Assembly: GCF_024494645.1 (NCBI RefSeq)
Contig: NZ_JANHDJ010000001.1
Location: 124,001 to 188,000 of the forward strand
Direction of reading: 5' to 3'
DNA length: 64,000 bases
Origin: Halohasta litorea
GTDB lineage: Archaea > Halobacteriota > Halobacteria > Halobacteriales > Haloferacaceae
Below are positions 51,540 through 59,455 of the stretch, in pieces; the first letter of the stretch is position 1, and each line of letters opens with the position of its first letter. The notes under the pieces were generated by a model. It saw nothing but the letters and a program-made list of their open reading frames with translations. It was not told the origin of the DNA and made no database searches. A program made the translations under genes and the position numbers.

Positions 51540-52136
51540 GTGCCGCGTTTCAGCTACCCCTGCCCGGACTGCCGGACGACAAACAGCCTCCACGAGCTCG
51601 ACTGCCGGTTCGAGGGCACGGCGTGGCCGACTATTGAAAAGGCCTATACTGATTGTTTGTCGGTGTTGGCGACCAGCCAGACGCCGGTCACCGAGTCGGC
51701 GCTTCGAGAGGCGGTCCACGGCGAGTGGGGCGAGCTTCATAAGGCCGCCTTGTCGACGCTGCAGGCGGTCAGCCGGGTCGAGCAGGACGACGACGGGACC
51801 TTGCGGTTGCTGACCGCCGCGGAGTACAAGGAACTCGTCTCGGAGCCGACCATCGAGCCCATGCGGACCATCTACGAGCACGGCTCGGTGCCGGGCTGTC
51901 ACGACAACGCGGTGTTCGCGATGATCGCGTGGTACGAGATGGTCGACCTCTCGTGGGCCGAAACCAAAGCCACCGTCTGCGAGTGGCTCCGGGAGTCCGG
52001 CGCGTGGGACCGTGGCGGCTTCGAGGAGTCATCGCCGGAGGAGCTCGTCGAGAGCAAACGCCACGTCTACGAGGCAGGCTACGGCTGGAAACAGGCGGGC
52101 AGAGAGGCCAAGGCCGTCATCGACCGCCAGCGGTAG
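51540..52136 (+). CDS. Zinc-ribbon protein of unknown function (DUF7474-like)
   Basis: 198 residues, GTG start. N-terminal YPCPDCRTTNSLHELDCRFEG carries a CxxC and further Cys, likely one zinc site. Then SALREAVHGEWGELHKAALSTLQ, a helical winged-helix-like stretch, and a strongly conserved-looking block EPMRTIYEHGSVPGCHDNAVFAMIAWYEMVDLSWAETK. The family name is from memory. No enzyme motif is evident; its place between priL and pcn suggests a housekeeping DNA-related role, weakly. Confidence 0.75.
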   Translation: MPRFSYPCPDCRTTNSLHELDCRFEGTAWPTIEKAYTDCLSVLATSQTPVTESALREAVHGEWGELHKAALSTLQAVSRVEQDDDGTLRLLTAAEYKELVSEPTIEPMRTIYEHGSVPGCHDNAVFAMIAWYEMVDLSWAETKATVCEWLRESGAWDRGGFEESSPEELVESKRHVYEAGYGWKQAGREAKAVIDRQR

Positions 52137-52156
52137 GCGATCGGGGGCGCTCGACC

Positions 52157-52354
52157 CTACAGGAAGAGACTGATCACGGCCAACGCGAGGAAGATCAGCA
52201 CGAATATCTTGGCGATCCGCATCGAGATCCCCGCCACGTTCCGGAAGCCGACCAGTCCCGCGACGATCGCCAACAGGAAAAACACGATCGCATACCGGAG
52301 GAACCCGCTCTGAAGCGGGAGGGCCACAACGCTCTCGACAGCGATTCCAGCCAT
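52157..52354 (-). CDS. DUF1328-type two-helix membrane protein
   Basis: 65 residues with SGFLRYAIVFFLLAIVAGLVGF and GISMRIAKIFVLIFLALAVISLF. The pattern helix-GFRNVAGISMRIAKI-helix matches YtjA/DUF1328 membrane proteins, induced by stress in bacteria. It starts 1 nt after the stop of the PRC-like gene, so they share a transcript. Confidence 0.85.
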   Translation of the reverse strand: MAGIAVESVVALPLQSGFLRYAIVFFLLAIVAGLVGFRNVAGISMRIAKIFVLIFLALAVISLFL

Positions 52355-52355
52355 T

Positions 52356-52601
52356 TTAGAACTCCGTGAGCCGGATTTCCTCGTCAGTGATCGTTTCGAT
52401 TGCCTCGGACTGCAGGGTGTAGGTGCCGCTTTCTTCGTCGACTTCCGCCCAGCCGAGCAGCGAGAGGAACGTCTCGGTGAGTCCTGGATCGGGGTCGACG
52501 GCGGCGGTGCCGTCCTCGATGGCGATCACGCGGCCGACACGCTCGCCGTCGGCGTTGATAACCGGTTTCGACTCGTCGTCCGGGGTGAGTGTCGATTCCA
52601 T
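52356..52601 (-). CDS. PRC-barrel-like protein
   Basis: 81 residues. DDESKPVINADGERVGRVIAIEDGTAAVDPDPGLTETFLSLLGWAEVDEESGTYTLQSEAIETI has the DxxGxxVG.V strand pattern of PRC-barrel proteins. CCTTTAGG about 25-32 nt upstream on the minus strand is a plausible TATA box. It is probably soluble; its role is unknown. Confidence 0.75.
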   Translation of the reverse strand: MESTLTPDDESKPVINADGERVGRVIAIEDGTAAVDPDPGLTETFLSLLGWAEVDEESGTYTLQSEAIETITDEEIRLTEF

Positions 52602-52743
52602 ACCCGACGGCTACCACTGCCACACCTAAAGGCGTGATTTCCGGCGGGCTGATCGGTCGAACCGGTCGACTGTCGATTTACATAGGTGGTCGCTGGTGTG
52701 GTCGGCTGGCTGCGTAAAACTGGGGGTCGCTGGTGACGTGGTG

Positions 52744-53487
52744 TTAGTCGCTCTGGATGCGAGGGGCGAGCATGTAGGTGACGTGGCCCAGCCCTTCGGC
52801 GAACTCGTAGTGGAGTTTGACGGGGAACTCCTCGCCGAGGTCGACGGTGACTTCGGTCGCCTTGGGGATCGCCTTGTTCATATCCTTCAGGTAGTCCAGC
52901 GAGAACAGCGAGTTGGCCGGTCCGGCAGTGAGGTCGATCAGATCCTCACTTGTGAGTTTGAGGTCGACGTCGTCGGTGTCGCCCTCGGCCTCGATATAGA
53001 AGGCCTCCTCGCTTTCGTCGACGCGCAGCGAGATGTGGTCCGACACCATGTCGGCGGCCGTAATGCCGCGGTTGAGCTGGCTGCCCTCCAGGACGACCTC
53101 TGCGGGGAGATCGAGATCAGGAATATCGGGCTCCTGGCGGATCGAATCGGGGTCGATCAGCGCCAGGGTGTAGGACAGCCCGTCGATCTGGATGTGGAGC
53201 TTGCGGGTCTCCTCGTTGAGTTCCAGCTGGATGAGGTCGCCGCTGTTTGCCATCCCGGCGATGTCTTCGAGCCGCCCGAGGTTGACGCCGATGACGCCGC
53301 CGTCGGCCTCGTAGGACTCGAAGGCAGCGGCGTCTAAGGAGAGGTCGACCATCCCGACGTTGGCGGGGTCGACGGCACGAATCGACAGCTCCTCCTCGTT
53401 GAGCCGGATCTTACACTCGTCTACCAGCACGCTCACCGAATCGAGCGCGTCTGTGAGCGTGTCGGCGCTCACGATGGCCTTGAACAT
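52744..53487 (-). CDS. pcn: DNA sliding clamp PCNA
   Basis: 247 residues. [51 protein letters not shown], the interdomain loop [16 protein letters not shown] and the C-terminus [21 protein letters not shown] are diagnostic. The homotrimeric ring tethers polymerases, ligase and nucleases to DNA; haloarchaeal PCNA carries few basic residues on its inner surface. It has its own promoter and faces away from the histidine kinase. Confidence 0.97.
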   Translation of the reverse strand: MFKAIVSADTLTDALDSVSVLVDECKIRLNEEELSIRAVDPANVGMVDLSLDAAAFESYEADGGVIGVNLGRLEDIAGMANSGDLIQLELNEETRKLHIQIDGLSYTLALIDPDSIRQEPDIPDLDLPAEVVLEGSQLNRGITAADMVSDHISLRVDESEEAFYIEAEGDTDDVDLKLTSEDLIDLTAGPANSLFSLDYLKDMNKAIPKATEVTVDLGEEFPVKLHYEFAEGLGHVTYMLAPRIQSD

Positions 53488-53510
53488 ATAACTCGTTGTA
53501 CGGAAGGCCC

Positions 53511-53520
53511 CGATAAAAAG
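53511..53520 (-). promoter_or_regulatory. pcn promoter
   Basis: On the minus strand CTTTTTATCG lies 24-33 nt upstream of the pcn ATG (ending at 53487). A 9-bp inverted repeat, CCGGTTCGG/CCGAACCGG, flanks the next 70 nt (53525-53533 and 53595-53603). Confidence 0.55.
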
Positions 53521-53652
53521 GCATCCGGTTCGGTGGACTGTCTCCAGGAGCTACGGCGGTTCGTCTCGTGATCCGCTGCCCGCCGACTGGCATTCCGAAC
53601 CGGTGGACCCCGTTCTGCGGTCCGATAACGGCGTCAAGTACTCGGAAGGAAG

Positions 53653-53665
53653 TTATTTAATTTAT
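53653..53665 (+). promoter_or_regulatory. Histidine kinase promoter
   Basis: TTATTTAATTTAT lies 20-32 nt upstream of GTG 53685, which supports that start and a leaderless mRNA. Confidence 0.55.
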
Positions 53666-53684
53666 CGTTGAATGTCTGTAATCA

Positions 53685-55418
53685 GTGACCGTCTCCGCGT
53701 CCATTCAGCTAGCGTTTCTCACCGGTGCGGTGAGTCTCGGCTACGGGCTGTTCGGCGGGTTCCTCCTCAAACGGTACCGCGGGATCGGCGTCAAGAGCCT
53801 CGCGGCGTTTTCGATCCTCTGGGGGGCGAACTACCTGTCGGCGTCGCTCGTCGTCTACGTGCTGGCCAGCAACGGGATTACGGCCCAAGGCCAGCTCCAC
53901 TCGCTGTCGTTGCCTGAGACGACACAGTTGGTGTTGATCAGTACGACACCGCTGTCGGGGCTGTTCACGGTCGCCGGGATCTTCGCGTGGCTCTGGTTCG
54001 CGCTTCGATACACGCGGCGCATCGGGCGGCGCGAAAAGGTCGCCGTCGCGGCCCTCGGCGGCCTCACGTTCCTCGTCGCGACGTTGAACGGCTTCGTTGG
54101 CGCGGCGGCAACGTTCGAATTCATCAGTATCGACCCCGACTTCCGGACCAGTTTCCACCGGTTTGCCTCCGCCGTCGAGGTCCTCGGCACCGGTGTCGCC
54201 GTCGGCGTCGGCATCGGACTGCTGTACGAAACCGCGGCCAACCACCGGCCGTTCCGCCAGCAGGCGGTTGTCGGCCTGTCGGTGCCGATCGTCTTCCCGT
54301 GGCTCGTCCGGAACCTCTATCGGTTCGGTCTCGTCACCGGCTTTCAGTCGATCAGTATCCTCCGTATTGCGAGCCTCTCGGTCGGCTTCGCGGGGCTGTG
54401 GCTCGCGGTCACCGAGTACGACCTGTTCGACCAGCTCCCGGCCTCGCGGTCGGTCGGCCGACAGACCGCCTTCGAGGCCTCGGATTCGGCCATCGTCGTC
54501 ATCAACAACGAGGGTAACGTCTCGGATCTCAACCCCGCGGCACGCGAGCTGTTTTCGGTCTCCGCGTTCGATACCGTCGGTGCGTCGCTCGACGACCTGT
54601 TGCCCGCGACGGTCGACAGCAGCGAGTTCCGGGACGGAGAGCCGATCACCGTCCGAATGCCGAACAGCGAGACGGTCGTCGAGGCCGTGATGACCACCGC
54701 GACCGACGACAGCGGCACCCCGATCGGCCGCACGATCGTGTTCACCGATATCACCGCCGAACGCCGCCGCCAACAGCGGATTCAGGTCCTCAACCGCGTC
54801 CTCCGGCACAACCTCCGCAACGACCTCAACGTGGCGAAAGGGTACGTCGATGTGATGGCCGACGGCGGTGGTGGTGGGACCAAGCCCTATCAGCGGAAGA
54901 TCGAGACCCTCCTCGACGATCTGGTCACGATCGGAAAGAAGGCCCAAAACACCGAACACGTCCTGGATGCCGACCCACTGGCCGAGTCGGCCACCCCGCT
55001 GCCAGCGTTGATCACCGACGCGCTCGATTCGGTCGCCGAGGAGTACGATGACGTGCCGGTCTCGGGGTCGGTACCGAAGTCGACGGCGGTCCGCATCAAC
55101 CCGATGGTCATCGGCTCGATCATCGAGGAACTGATCGAAAACGCGGTCCGACACACCGACTCCATGGTCACCGTCAGCTACGACGACGAGAGCACGACTT
55201 TGATCGTTGCCGACGAGGGACCGGGCATCCACGACAACGAGATCGCCGTCCTCGACAACGCCCAGGAGACCGATCTCGAACACGGCAGCGGGCTGGGGCT
55301 GTGGCTCGTCAAGTGGGGCACCGACAGTTTCGGCGGCTCCGTCGAGTTCGACACCGACGAGACGGGCACCCGCGTCCGGGTCAGTATTCCCGCAGACCTC
55401 GTCGAAGAAACGGCGTAA
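53685..55418 (+). CDS. Membrane-bound sensor histidine kinase with PAS domain
   Basis: 577 residues. Seven membrane helices occupy about 1-240 (from IQLAFLTGAVSLGYGLFGG to ASLSVGFAGLWLAV). A PAS domain follows (FEASDSAIVVINNEGNVSDLNPAARELFSV to FTDITAERRRQQ, about 265-365). The H-box is VLNRVLRHNLRNDLNVAKGYVDVM, with the phospho-accepting His in RHNLRND. N-box ELIENAVRHT, G1 DEGPGIHDNE and G2 GSGLGLWLVKW complete the ATPase. No response regulator gene is adjacent. The signal is unknown. Confidence 0.93.
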   Translation: MTVSASIQLAFLTGAVSLGYGLFGGFLLKRYRGIGVKSLAAFSILWGANYLSASLVVYVLASNGITAQGQLHSLSLPETTQLVLISTTPLSGLFTVAGIFAWLWFALRYTRRIGRREKVAVAALGGLTFLVATLNGFVGAAATFEFISIDPDFRTSFHRFASAVEVLGTGVAVGVGIGLLYETAANHRPFRQQAVVGLSVPIVFPWLVRNLYRFGLVTGFQSISILRIASLSVGFAGLWLAVTEYDLFDQLPASRSVGRQTAFEASDSAIVVINNEGNVSDLNPAARELFSVSAFDTVGASLDDLLPATVDSSEFRDGEPITVRMPNSETVVEAVMTTATDDSGTPIGRTIVFTDITAERRRQQRIQVLNRVLRHNLRNDLNVAKGYVDVMADGGGGGTKPYQRKIETLLDDLVTIGKKAQNTEHVLDADPLAESATPLPALITDALDSVAEEYDDVPVSGSVPKSTAVRINPMVIGSIIEELIENAVRHTDSMVTVSYDDESTTLIVADEGPGIHDNEIAVLDNAQETDLEHGSGLGLWLVKWGTDSFGGSVEFDTDETGTRVRVSIPADLVEETA

Positions 55419-55433
55419 ACGGTTGTAGCGAGC

Positions 55434-56807
55434 TTAGACCAGCGGTTCGACGAGGTCGACGCCCTCGTCGAGCAGGGTTTCGAGTCGATCCTCGCTTCCG
55501 GCCTCGCCGTACACCCGGAGCTTGGGTTCGGTCCCGCTCGGGCGGATGAGGAGCCACGACCCGTCCTCTAAGAGGAGTTTGAAGCCGTCGAGGGTGACGG
55601 TGTTGGCGACCGCCGAGCCAGCCACTGATTCGGGGATGTGTGCTTCGAGATCCGACAGTACGCGCTCCTTCTGGTCGTCGGGACAAGCCACGCTGCGTTT
55701 GCTGGCGTGGATCTCGCCGTGCTCCTTGAGGAGCTTGTCGACCCGGTCGTCGAGCGGTTCGGCCGCCGTGACCGCGCCAGCCAGCAGCGCCATCAGCACG
55801 CCGTCCTTCTCGCGGATGTGGCCCCGGATCGAGAAGCCGCCGGACTCCTCGCCGCCGATCAGCGCGTCGGTCTCGCCCATCGCCTTGCCGACCCACTTGA
55901 AGCCGACCGGCACCTCGACGACTTCTTCGCCGTTTGCCTCGGCGATCCGGTCGATCAGGAAGGTGGTCGAGACCGACCGCACTGCGGGCCCCGAGTCGGA
56001 TTCGAGCAGGTAGTCGTAGACAGCAGCGAAAAAGAGGTTCTCGTCGAGATAGCCGCGGTCAGGCGTGCAGATGGCGATTCGGTCGGCGTCGCCGTCGTTG
56101 GCGATCCCGAGGTCGGCGTCGTGTTCTTCGACAGCGTCTGCGAGTGGCTGGAGATTGCTTGGGCTCGGTTCGGGCTCGCCGCCGCCGAACGTCGGGTCCT
56201 TCTCACAGCGCCGCCGGATGACTTCCGCGCCTGCGGACTCCAGGAGCGCGTCAGTAACGCCCTGGCCGCTGCCGTAGAGGGCGTCGTAGACGATCGTGAG
56301 ATCCGAGAGATCCGCGTCGACCAGCTCGTGGGCGTGGTCGGCGTGGTTCGGAATCGGATCGACCTCCTCGATGTCGCCCCACTCGTCCTCCGGGAGGAGG
56401 TCGGGCTCGGCGAGGTTCTCGACGATCTTTTCCGTTCGTTCGGGCAGTGCGGGCGCGCCGTCCTCGGGGATGAATTTGACGCCGTTGTACTCCGGTGGGT
56501 TGTGCGAGGCCGTGACCATCAGCGCACACGACAGGCCCCGGTCGACGATCGCATACGCGATGACGGGGGTCGGGCAGTCCCGCGTGGGAAGCAGGACATC
56601 GAAGCCGTGGCCCGCGAGGATCTCGGCGAGGCTCTCGGCGAAGCCGGGCGAGGTCTCCCGGGCGTCGTAGCCCACGATGACGGGGTCGGTGTATCCTTCG
56701 TCTTCGAGATAGGTAGCGACCGCTTCGCCGACGATGCGAACGCGTTCGTCAGTGAACACATCCAGGGTGGCGCGCCACCCATCAGTGCCAAAGGCAATTT
56801 TATCCAT
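55434..56807 (-). CDS. Phosphohexomutase (phosphoglucomutase/phosphomannomutase)
   Basis: 457 residues. FGTDGWRATL at the start, the active-site serine in VTASHNPPEYNG, metal loop NDGDADRIA, sugar loop GGEESGGFS and phosphate loop RPSGTEPKLRVYGEA are all present. It interconverts hexose 1- and 6-phosphates; whether glucose, mannose or glucosamine is preferred cannot be read. It is convergent with the kinase gene, 15 nt apart. Confidence 0.94.
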   Translation of the reverse strand: MDKIAFGTDGWRATLDVFTDERVRIVGEAVATYLEDEGYTDPVIVGYDARETSPGFAESLAEILAGHGFDVLLPTRDCPTPVIAYAIVDRGLSCALMVTASHNPPEYNGVKFIPEDGAPALPERTEKIVENLAEPDLLPEDEWGDIEEVDPIPNHADHAHELVDADLSDLTIVYDALYGSGQGVTDALLESAGAEVIRRRCEKDPTFGGGEPEPSPSNLQPLADAVEEHDADLGIANDGDADRIAICTPDRGYLDENLFFAAVYDYLLESDSGPAVRSVSTTFLIDRIAEANGEEVVEVPVGFKWVGKAMGETDALIGGEESGGFSIRGHIREKDGVLMALLAGAVTAAEPLDDRVDKLLKEHGEIHASKRSVACPDDQKERVLSDLEAHIPESVAGSAVANTVTLDGFKLLLEDGSWLLIRPSGTEPKLRVYGEAGSEDRLETLLDEGVDLVEPLV

Positions 56808-56859
56808 ACCGTTACCTGCTGTCGCATCTGGTAAAAATGTATAAGGTGCAACAACCGGC

Positions 56860-57126
56860 TCAATCCCACTCTTCGGCCGACTGTTCCCCGATTAGTCGAG
56901 TTTTCTCCTCTCGGCGGAGCTCTTTGATTTCGTACTCGCGGCTCATTGCACTCGATCGGGTAGCGTACGATTCGAGATACACCAGGTCGACCGGTGTCCG
57001 CCCGCGGGTATATTTGGCCCCTTCGCCCGCGTTGTGCTCGCGGAGGCGGCGCTCGGGGTCGGTGGTGTAGCCCGTATAAAGGGTGTCGTCGGCACACTGG
57101 AGGATGTAGACGTAGTGGTCGCTCAC
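56860..57126 (-). CDS. GIY-YIG nuclease-fold protein (UPF0213 type)
   Basis: 88 residues. HYVYILQCADDTLYTGYTTDPERRLREHNAGEGAKYTRGRTPVDLVYLE is the stand-alone GIY-YIG form, where YVYIL and YTGYT give the two short motifs; Arg, Glu and His residues of the active site are present. Such YhbQ/UPF0213 proteins may act in repair, but a defined substrate is lacking. It is monocistronic. Confidence 0.9.
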   Translation of the reverse strand: MSDHYVYILQCADDTLYTGYTTDPERRLREHNAGEGAKYTRGRTPVDLVYLESYATRSSAMSREYEIKELRREEKTRLIGEQSAEEWD

Positions 57127-57247
57127 GGTCGTATGCTCTCGCTGGCACGGCTAAATCCCCAGTCGTCGCGGAAAAATCGGCCACTGACCGACGGCTGTCG
57201 GCCCCCCAATGGCCACGGTGTTCAGCGGACGGTTCACGATCCCCCTT

Positions 57248-57394
57248 TCAGCTACGGGTCCGGTCTCGGGCGGCTTCGGCGATGCCGGCGTTGGCCGAAC
57301 AGGACGGACAGGCAAACAGCCGCCCGAACTCGTCGGCGAACACCCGCGCGAAGCGGTCCGATACGTGGGACCCACAATGGTCGCACTGTGACAT
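57248..57394 (-). CDS. Small zinc-finger protein (DUF7563-like, 48 aa)
   Basis: 48 residues beginning MSQCDHCGSHVSDRFARVF and including FACPSCSANAGI, so two CxxC pairs form one zinc site. The frame extends upstream to 57472 but those residues look like shadow; this Met fits small haloarchaeal zinc proteins (family name from memory). Such miniproteins are common in haloarchaea and some affect surface adhesion or growth. Confidence 0.75.
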   Translation of the reverse strand: MSQCDHCGSHVSDRFARVFADEFGRLFACPSCSANAGIAEAARDRTRS

Positions 57395-57496
57395 TTGTCC
57401 CCGGCTCCACTGCGGGCCGGTAGGCTTCGTAGACGGAGCGCAGGCAAATACTCTTCTTCGAGTTACATACACGACACTAACCAGTTACTTGCCGGA

Positions 57497-58264
57497 TTAT
57501 TTTCTCGACTCGGCTGCCTCGTCGACCGCTCGGGCGATCAGCGCCGCCTGCACCCCGGCGGTGAACCCCGCATCGACGTTGACCACCGACAGCGCCGTAC
57601 AGGACTGTAACAAGCCCCCGAGGGCAGCCTCGCCATCGCCGCCGTGTCCGTAGCCGGTGGAGACGGGAACGCCGATGACGGGGCCGTCGACCTGCCCGGC
57701 GACTACTGTGGGCAGTGCGGCCTCGCGGCCCGCGACCGCGATAACGACATCCGCCGCCCGGATCTCGGCGAGCTGGTCGAACAGCCGGTCGATGTTGGCG
57801 ACGCCGATGTCCTGGATCACCGTACAGTCGGCCCCGACCGCTTCGACGACGGCGCCGGCCTCACCGGCCACCGGGTAGTCCGAGGTACCACCCGTGATAA
57901 TACAGACCGCGGCCGCCAGCGAGGGCTCCTCGAACGCCTCGCTGGTGACGGTGATCGTTCCGGCGCGGTCGTCGACGCTCACGGTCGCCGCGGTCGGTGT
58001 AAACGTCGACTCGACGGTTTCGCGGTGGGTCTCGTCGGCCCTGGTCACGAGGGCGCGGCCGGTCGTCTCGACGGCGGCTTCGGCGAGATCGCGGACCTCT
58101 TCGGGGGTTTTGCCCTCCGCAAGGATTCCTTCGGGGATGCCGCGTCGGTGCTCGCGGGCGGCGTCGAACCGGCCCGAAGGGGTCGTTGCGTAGCCCGACA
58201 GCCGCGCCTCGGCGGCCGCCACCGATAGCTCGCCGTCCGCAACCGCCTCAAGCGTCTCTCTCAT
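57497..58264 (-). CDS. larB: LarB, pyridinium-3,5-biscarboxylate synthase (nickel-pincer cofactor)
   Basis: 255 residues. The N-terminal helical part (MRETLEAVADGELSVAAAEARL, then GIPEGILAEGKTPEEV) precedes a PurE-like domain: VCIITGGTSDYPVAGEAGAVVEAVG, VIAVAGREAALPTVVAGQVDGPVIGVPVSTGYG. LarB carboxylates and opens nicotinate adenine dinucleotide to start the nickel-pincer nucleotide. I chose the Met ending at 58264 (family N-terminus). LarC, LarE and LarA are not encoded in this window. Confidence 0.92.
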   Translation of the reverse strand: MRETLEAVADGELSVAAAEARLSGYATTPSGRFDAAREHRRGIPEGILAEGKTPEEVRDLAEAAVETTGRALVTRADETHRETVESTFTPTAATVSVDDRAGTITVTSEAFEEPSLAAAVCIITGGTSDYPVAGEAGAVVEAVGADCTVIQDIGVANIDRLFDQLAEIRAADVVIAVAGREAALPTVVAGQVDGPVIGVPVSTGYGHGGDGEAALGGLLQSCTALSVVNVDAGFTAGVQAALIARAVDEAAESRK

Positions 58265-58417
58265 AGCTGGGTCGATGTGTTGAACCGGTTCGTAGCTGTC
58301 GCTCGGCGAACGTATATAATGGTGGCGAAACCGGTGGGAATCGACATTCATAATTTGGCTCATACAGGGGTCGAAACCGCCGTCCAGCCGGTTTGCCCAC
58401 GAATAACATAACAACCC

Positions 58418-58427
58418 TTATTAAGTA
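58418..58427 (+). promoter_or_regulatory. Promoter of the mini-histone-fold gene
   Basis: CTTATTAAGT lies 22-31 nt upstream of ATG 58449, within an AT-rich segment. Confidence 0.6.
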
Positions 58428-58448
58428 GGACTCGGTACGAAAGGGTGC

Positions 58449-58616
58449 ATGGCAGATCTTATCGTCAAAGCGGCCGTTAAGGAAGCGCTGAACGACAAAA
58501 ACGTTGCTTCGGATTTCTACGACGCACTCGATGCGGAAGTCGAGGAGCTCCTCGAAGACGCAGCCCGCCGCGCCGAGGACAACGACCGGAAGACGGTCCA
58601 GCCCCGCGACCTGTAA
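58449..58616 (+). CDS. Minimal histone-fold protein (DUF1931-like, 55 aa)
   Basis: ATG 58449 to TAA 58616. The protein begins MADLIVKAAVKEALNDKNVA, continues with SDFYDALDAEVEELLEDAARR and ends RAEDNDRKTVQPRDL. The order short helix, long middle helix and RKTVQPRDL is that of a histone fold ending just after the R-T pair. It resembles the DUF1931 group related to archaeal histones and NFYB-like proteins. It is likely a dimer; DNA binding is inferred. Followed by a T6 terminator. Confidence 0.85.
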   Translation: MADLIVKAAVKEALNDKNVASDFYDALDAEVEELLEDAARRAEDNDRKTVQPRDL

Positions 58617-58633
58617 GGTCGATCCGATCCCCG

Positions 58634-58639
58634 TTTTTT
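58634..58639 (+). terminator. T6 terminator after the mini-histone-fold gene
   Basis: TTTTTT begins 18 nt after the stop codon, preceded by the GC-rich GATCCGATCCCCG; a typical archaeal terminator. Confidence 0.55.
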
Positions 58640-58688
58640 CGACGCTACGCCGGTAGTCAGTGGTTTGTCGGTCGATTGTGACCGCCGA

Positions 58689-59381
58689 TCAGTACGTCGT
58701 TTCGCTAACGCCGTCCTCACTGCCGACGTAGACTGCCGACGCATAGCTGACGAACAGCCCGTGTTCGACGACGCCCGGAACCGCCGAGAGCGATGCGGCC
58801 AACTCCGCGGGGTCGTCGACCCCGCCGAAGTCGGCGTCGACCACGAGGTTCCCGTTGTCGGTGACTACGGGTCCGTCCTTGTTGGCCGCCCGCCGCAGGC
58901 TCGGCTCACCGCCCAGTTTCTCGACAGCCGCTTCGACGCCGGTGCGGGCCGCCGGAAGCACCTCGACGGCGACGGTGTGGTCCAGCTGCTCGGCGACTTT
59001 GGTGGGGTCGACGACGACGTGGAACTCCTCGGCCGCAGCCGCGACGAGCTTCTCGCGGGCGTGGGCCGCCCCGCCGCCCTTGATGCAGTTCCCGGATTCG
59101 AGGACGATCTGGTCGGCCCCATCGATGGCGATGTCGAGCCCGTCTACTTCGTCGAGATCCGCGAGGGGAATTCCCTGCTCGATAGCCAACTCGCGGCTGG
59201 CGAACGACGTCGGGACGCCGACGATATCGAGGCCGTCGTCGACGGCTGCGCCGAGTGCTCTGATCGCGTGGGCCGCGGTGCTGCCGGTACCGAGGCCGAC
59301 GACCATTCCATCGGTCACTCCCTCGGCGGCGGCCTCCCCGGCGCGACGCTTGGCGTCGCTGCTTCCACCTGTCGATTTCAT
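58689..59381 (-). CDS. rpiA: Ribose-5-phosphate isomerase A
   Basis: 230 residues. VVGLGTGSTAAHAIRAL is the phosphate loop, IDGADQI the catalytic Asp region, and GNCIKGGGAAHAREKLV carries Lys and Glu of the active site. It interconverts ribose 5-phosphate and ribulose 5-phosphate; in haloarchaea ribose is probably formed by the reverse RuMP or related route. The start at MKSTGGSS (ending at 59381) avoids nine upstream residues. Confidence 0.94.
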   Translation of the reverse strand: MKSTGGSSDAKRRAGEAAAEGVTDGMVVGLGTGSTAAHAIRALGAAVDDGLDIVGVPTSFASRELAIEQGIPLADLDEVDGLDIAIDGADQIVLESGNCIKGGGAAHAREKLVAAAAEEFHVVVDPTKVAEQLDHTVAVEVLPAARTGVEAAVEKLGGEPSLRRAANKDGPVVTDNGNLVVDADFGGVDDPAELAASLSAVPGVVEHGLFVSYASAVYVGSEDGVSETTY

Positions 59382-59455
59382 ACGTGTGGCTGTGTGTGGC
59401 CCCTTCAAACAGCTATCGGATGCGGTCGGTCGAGCCGGTCGTGGATCGTCTTCGA

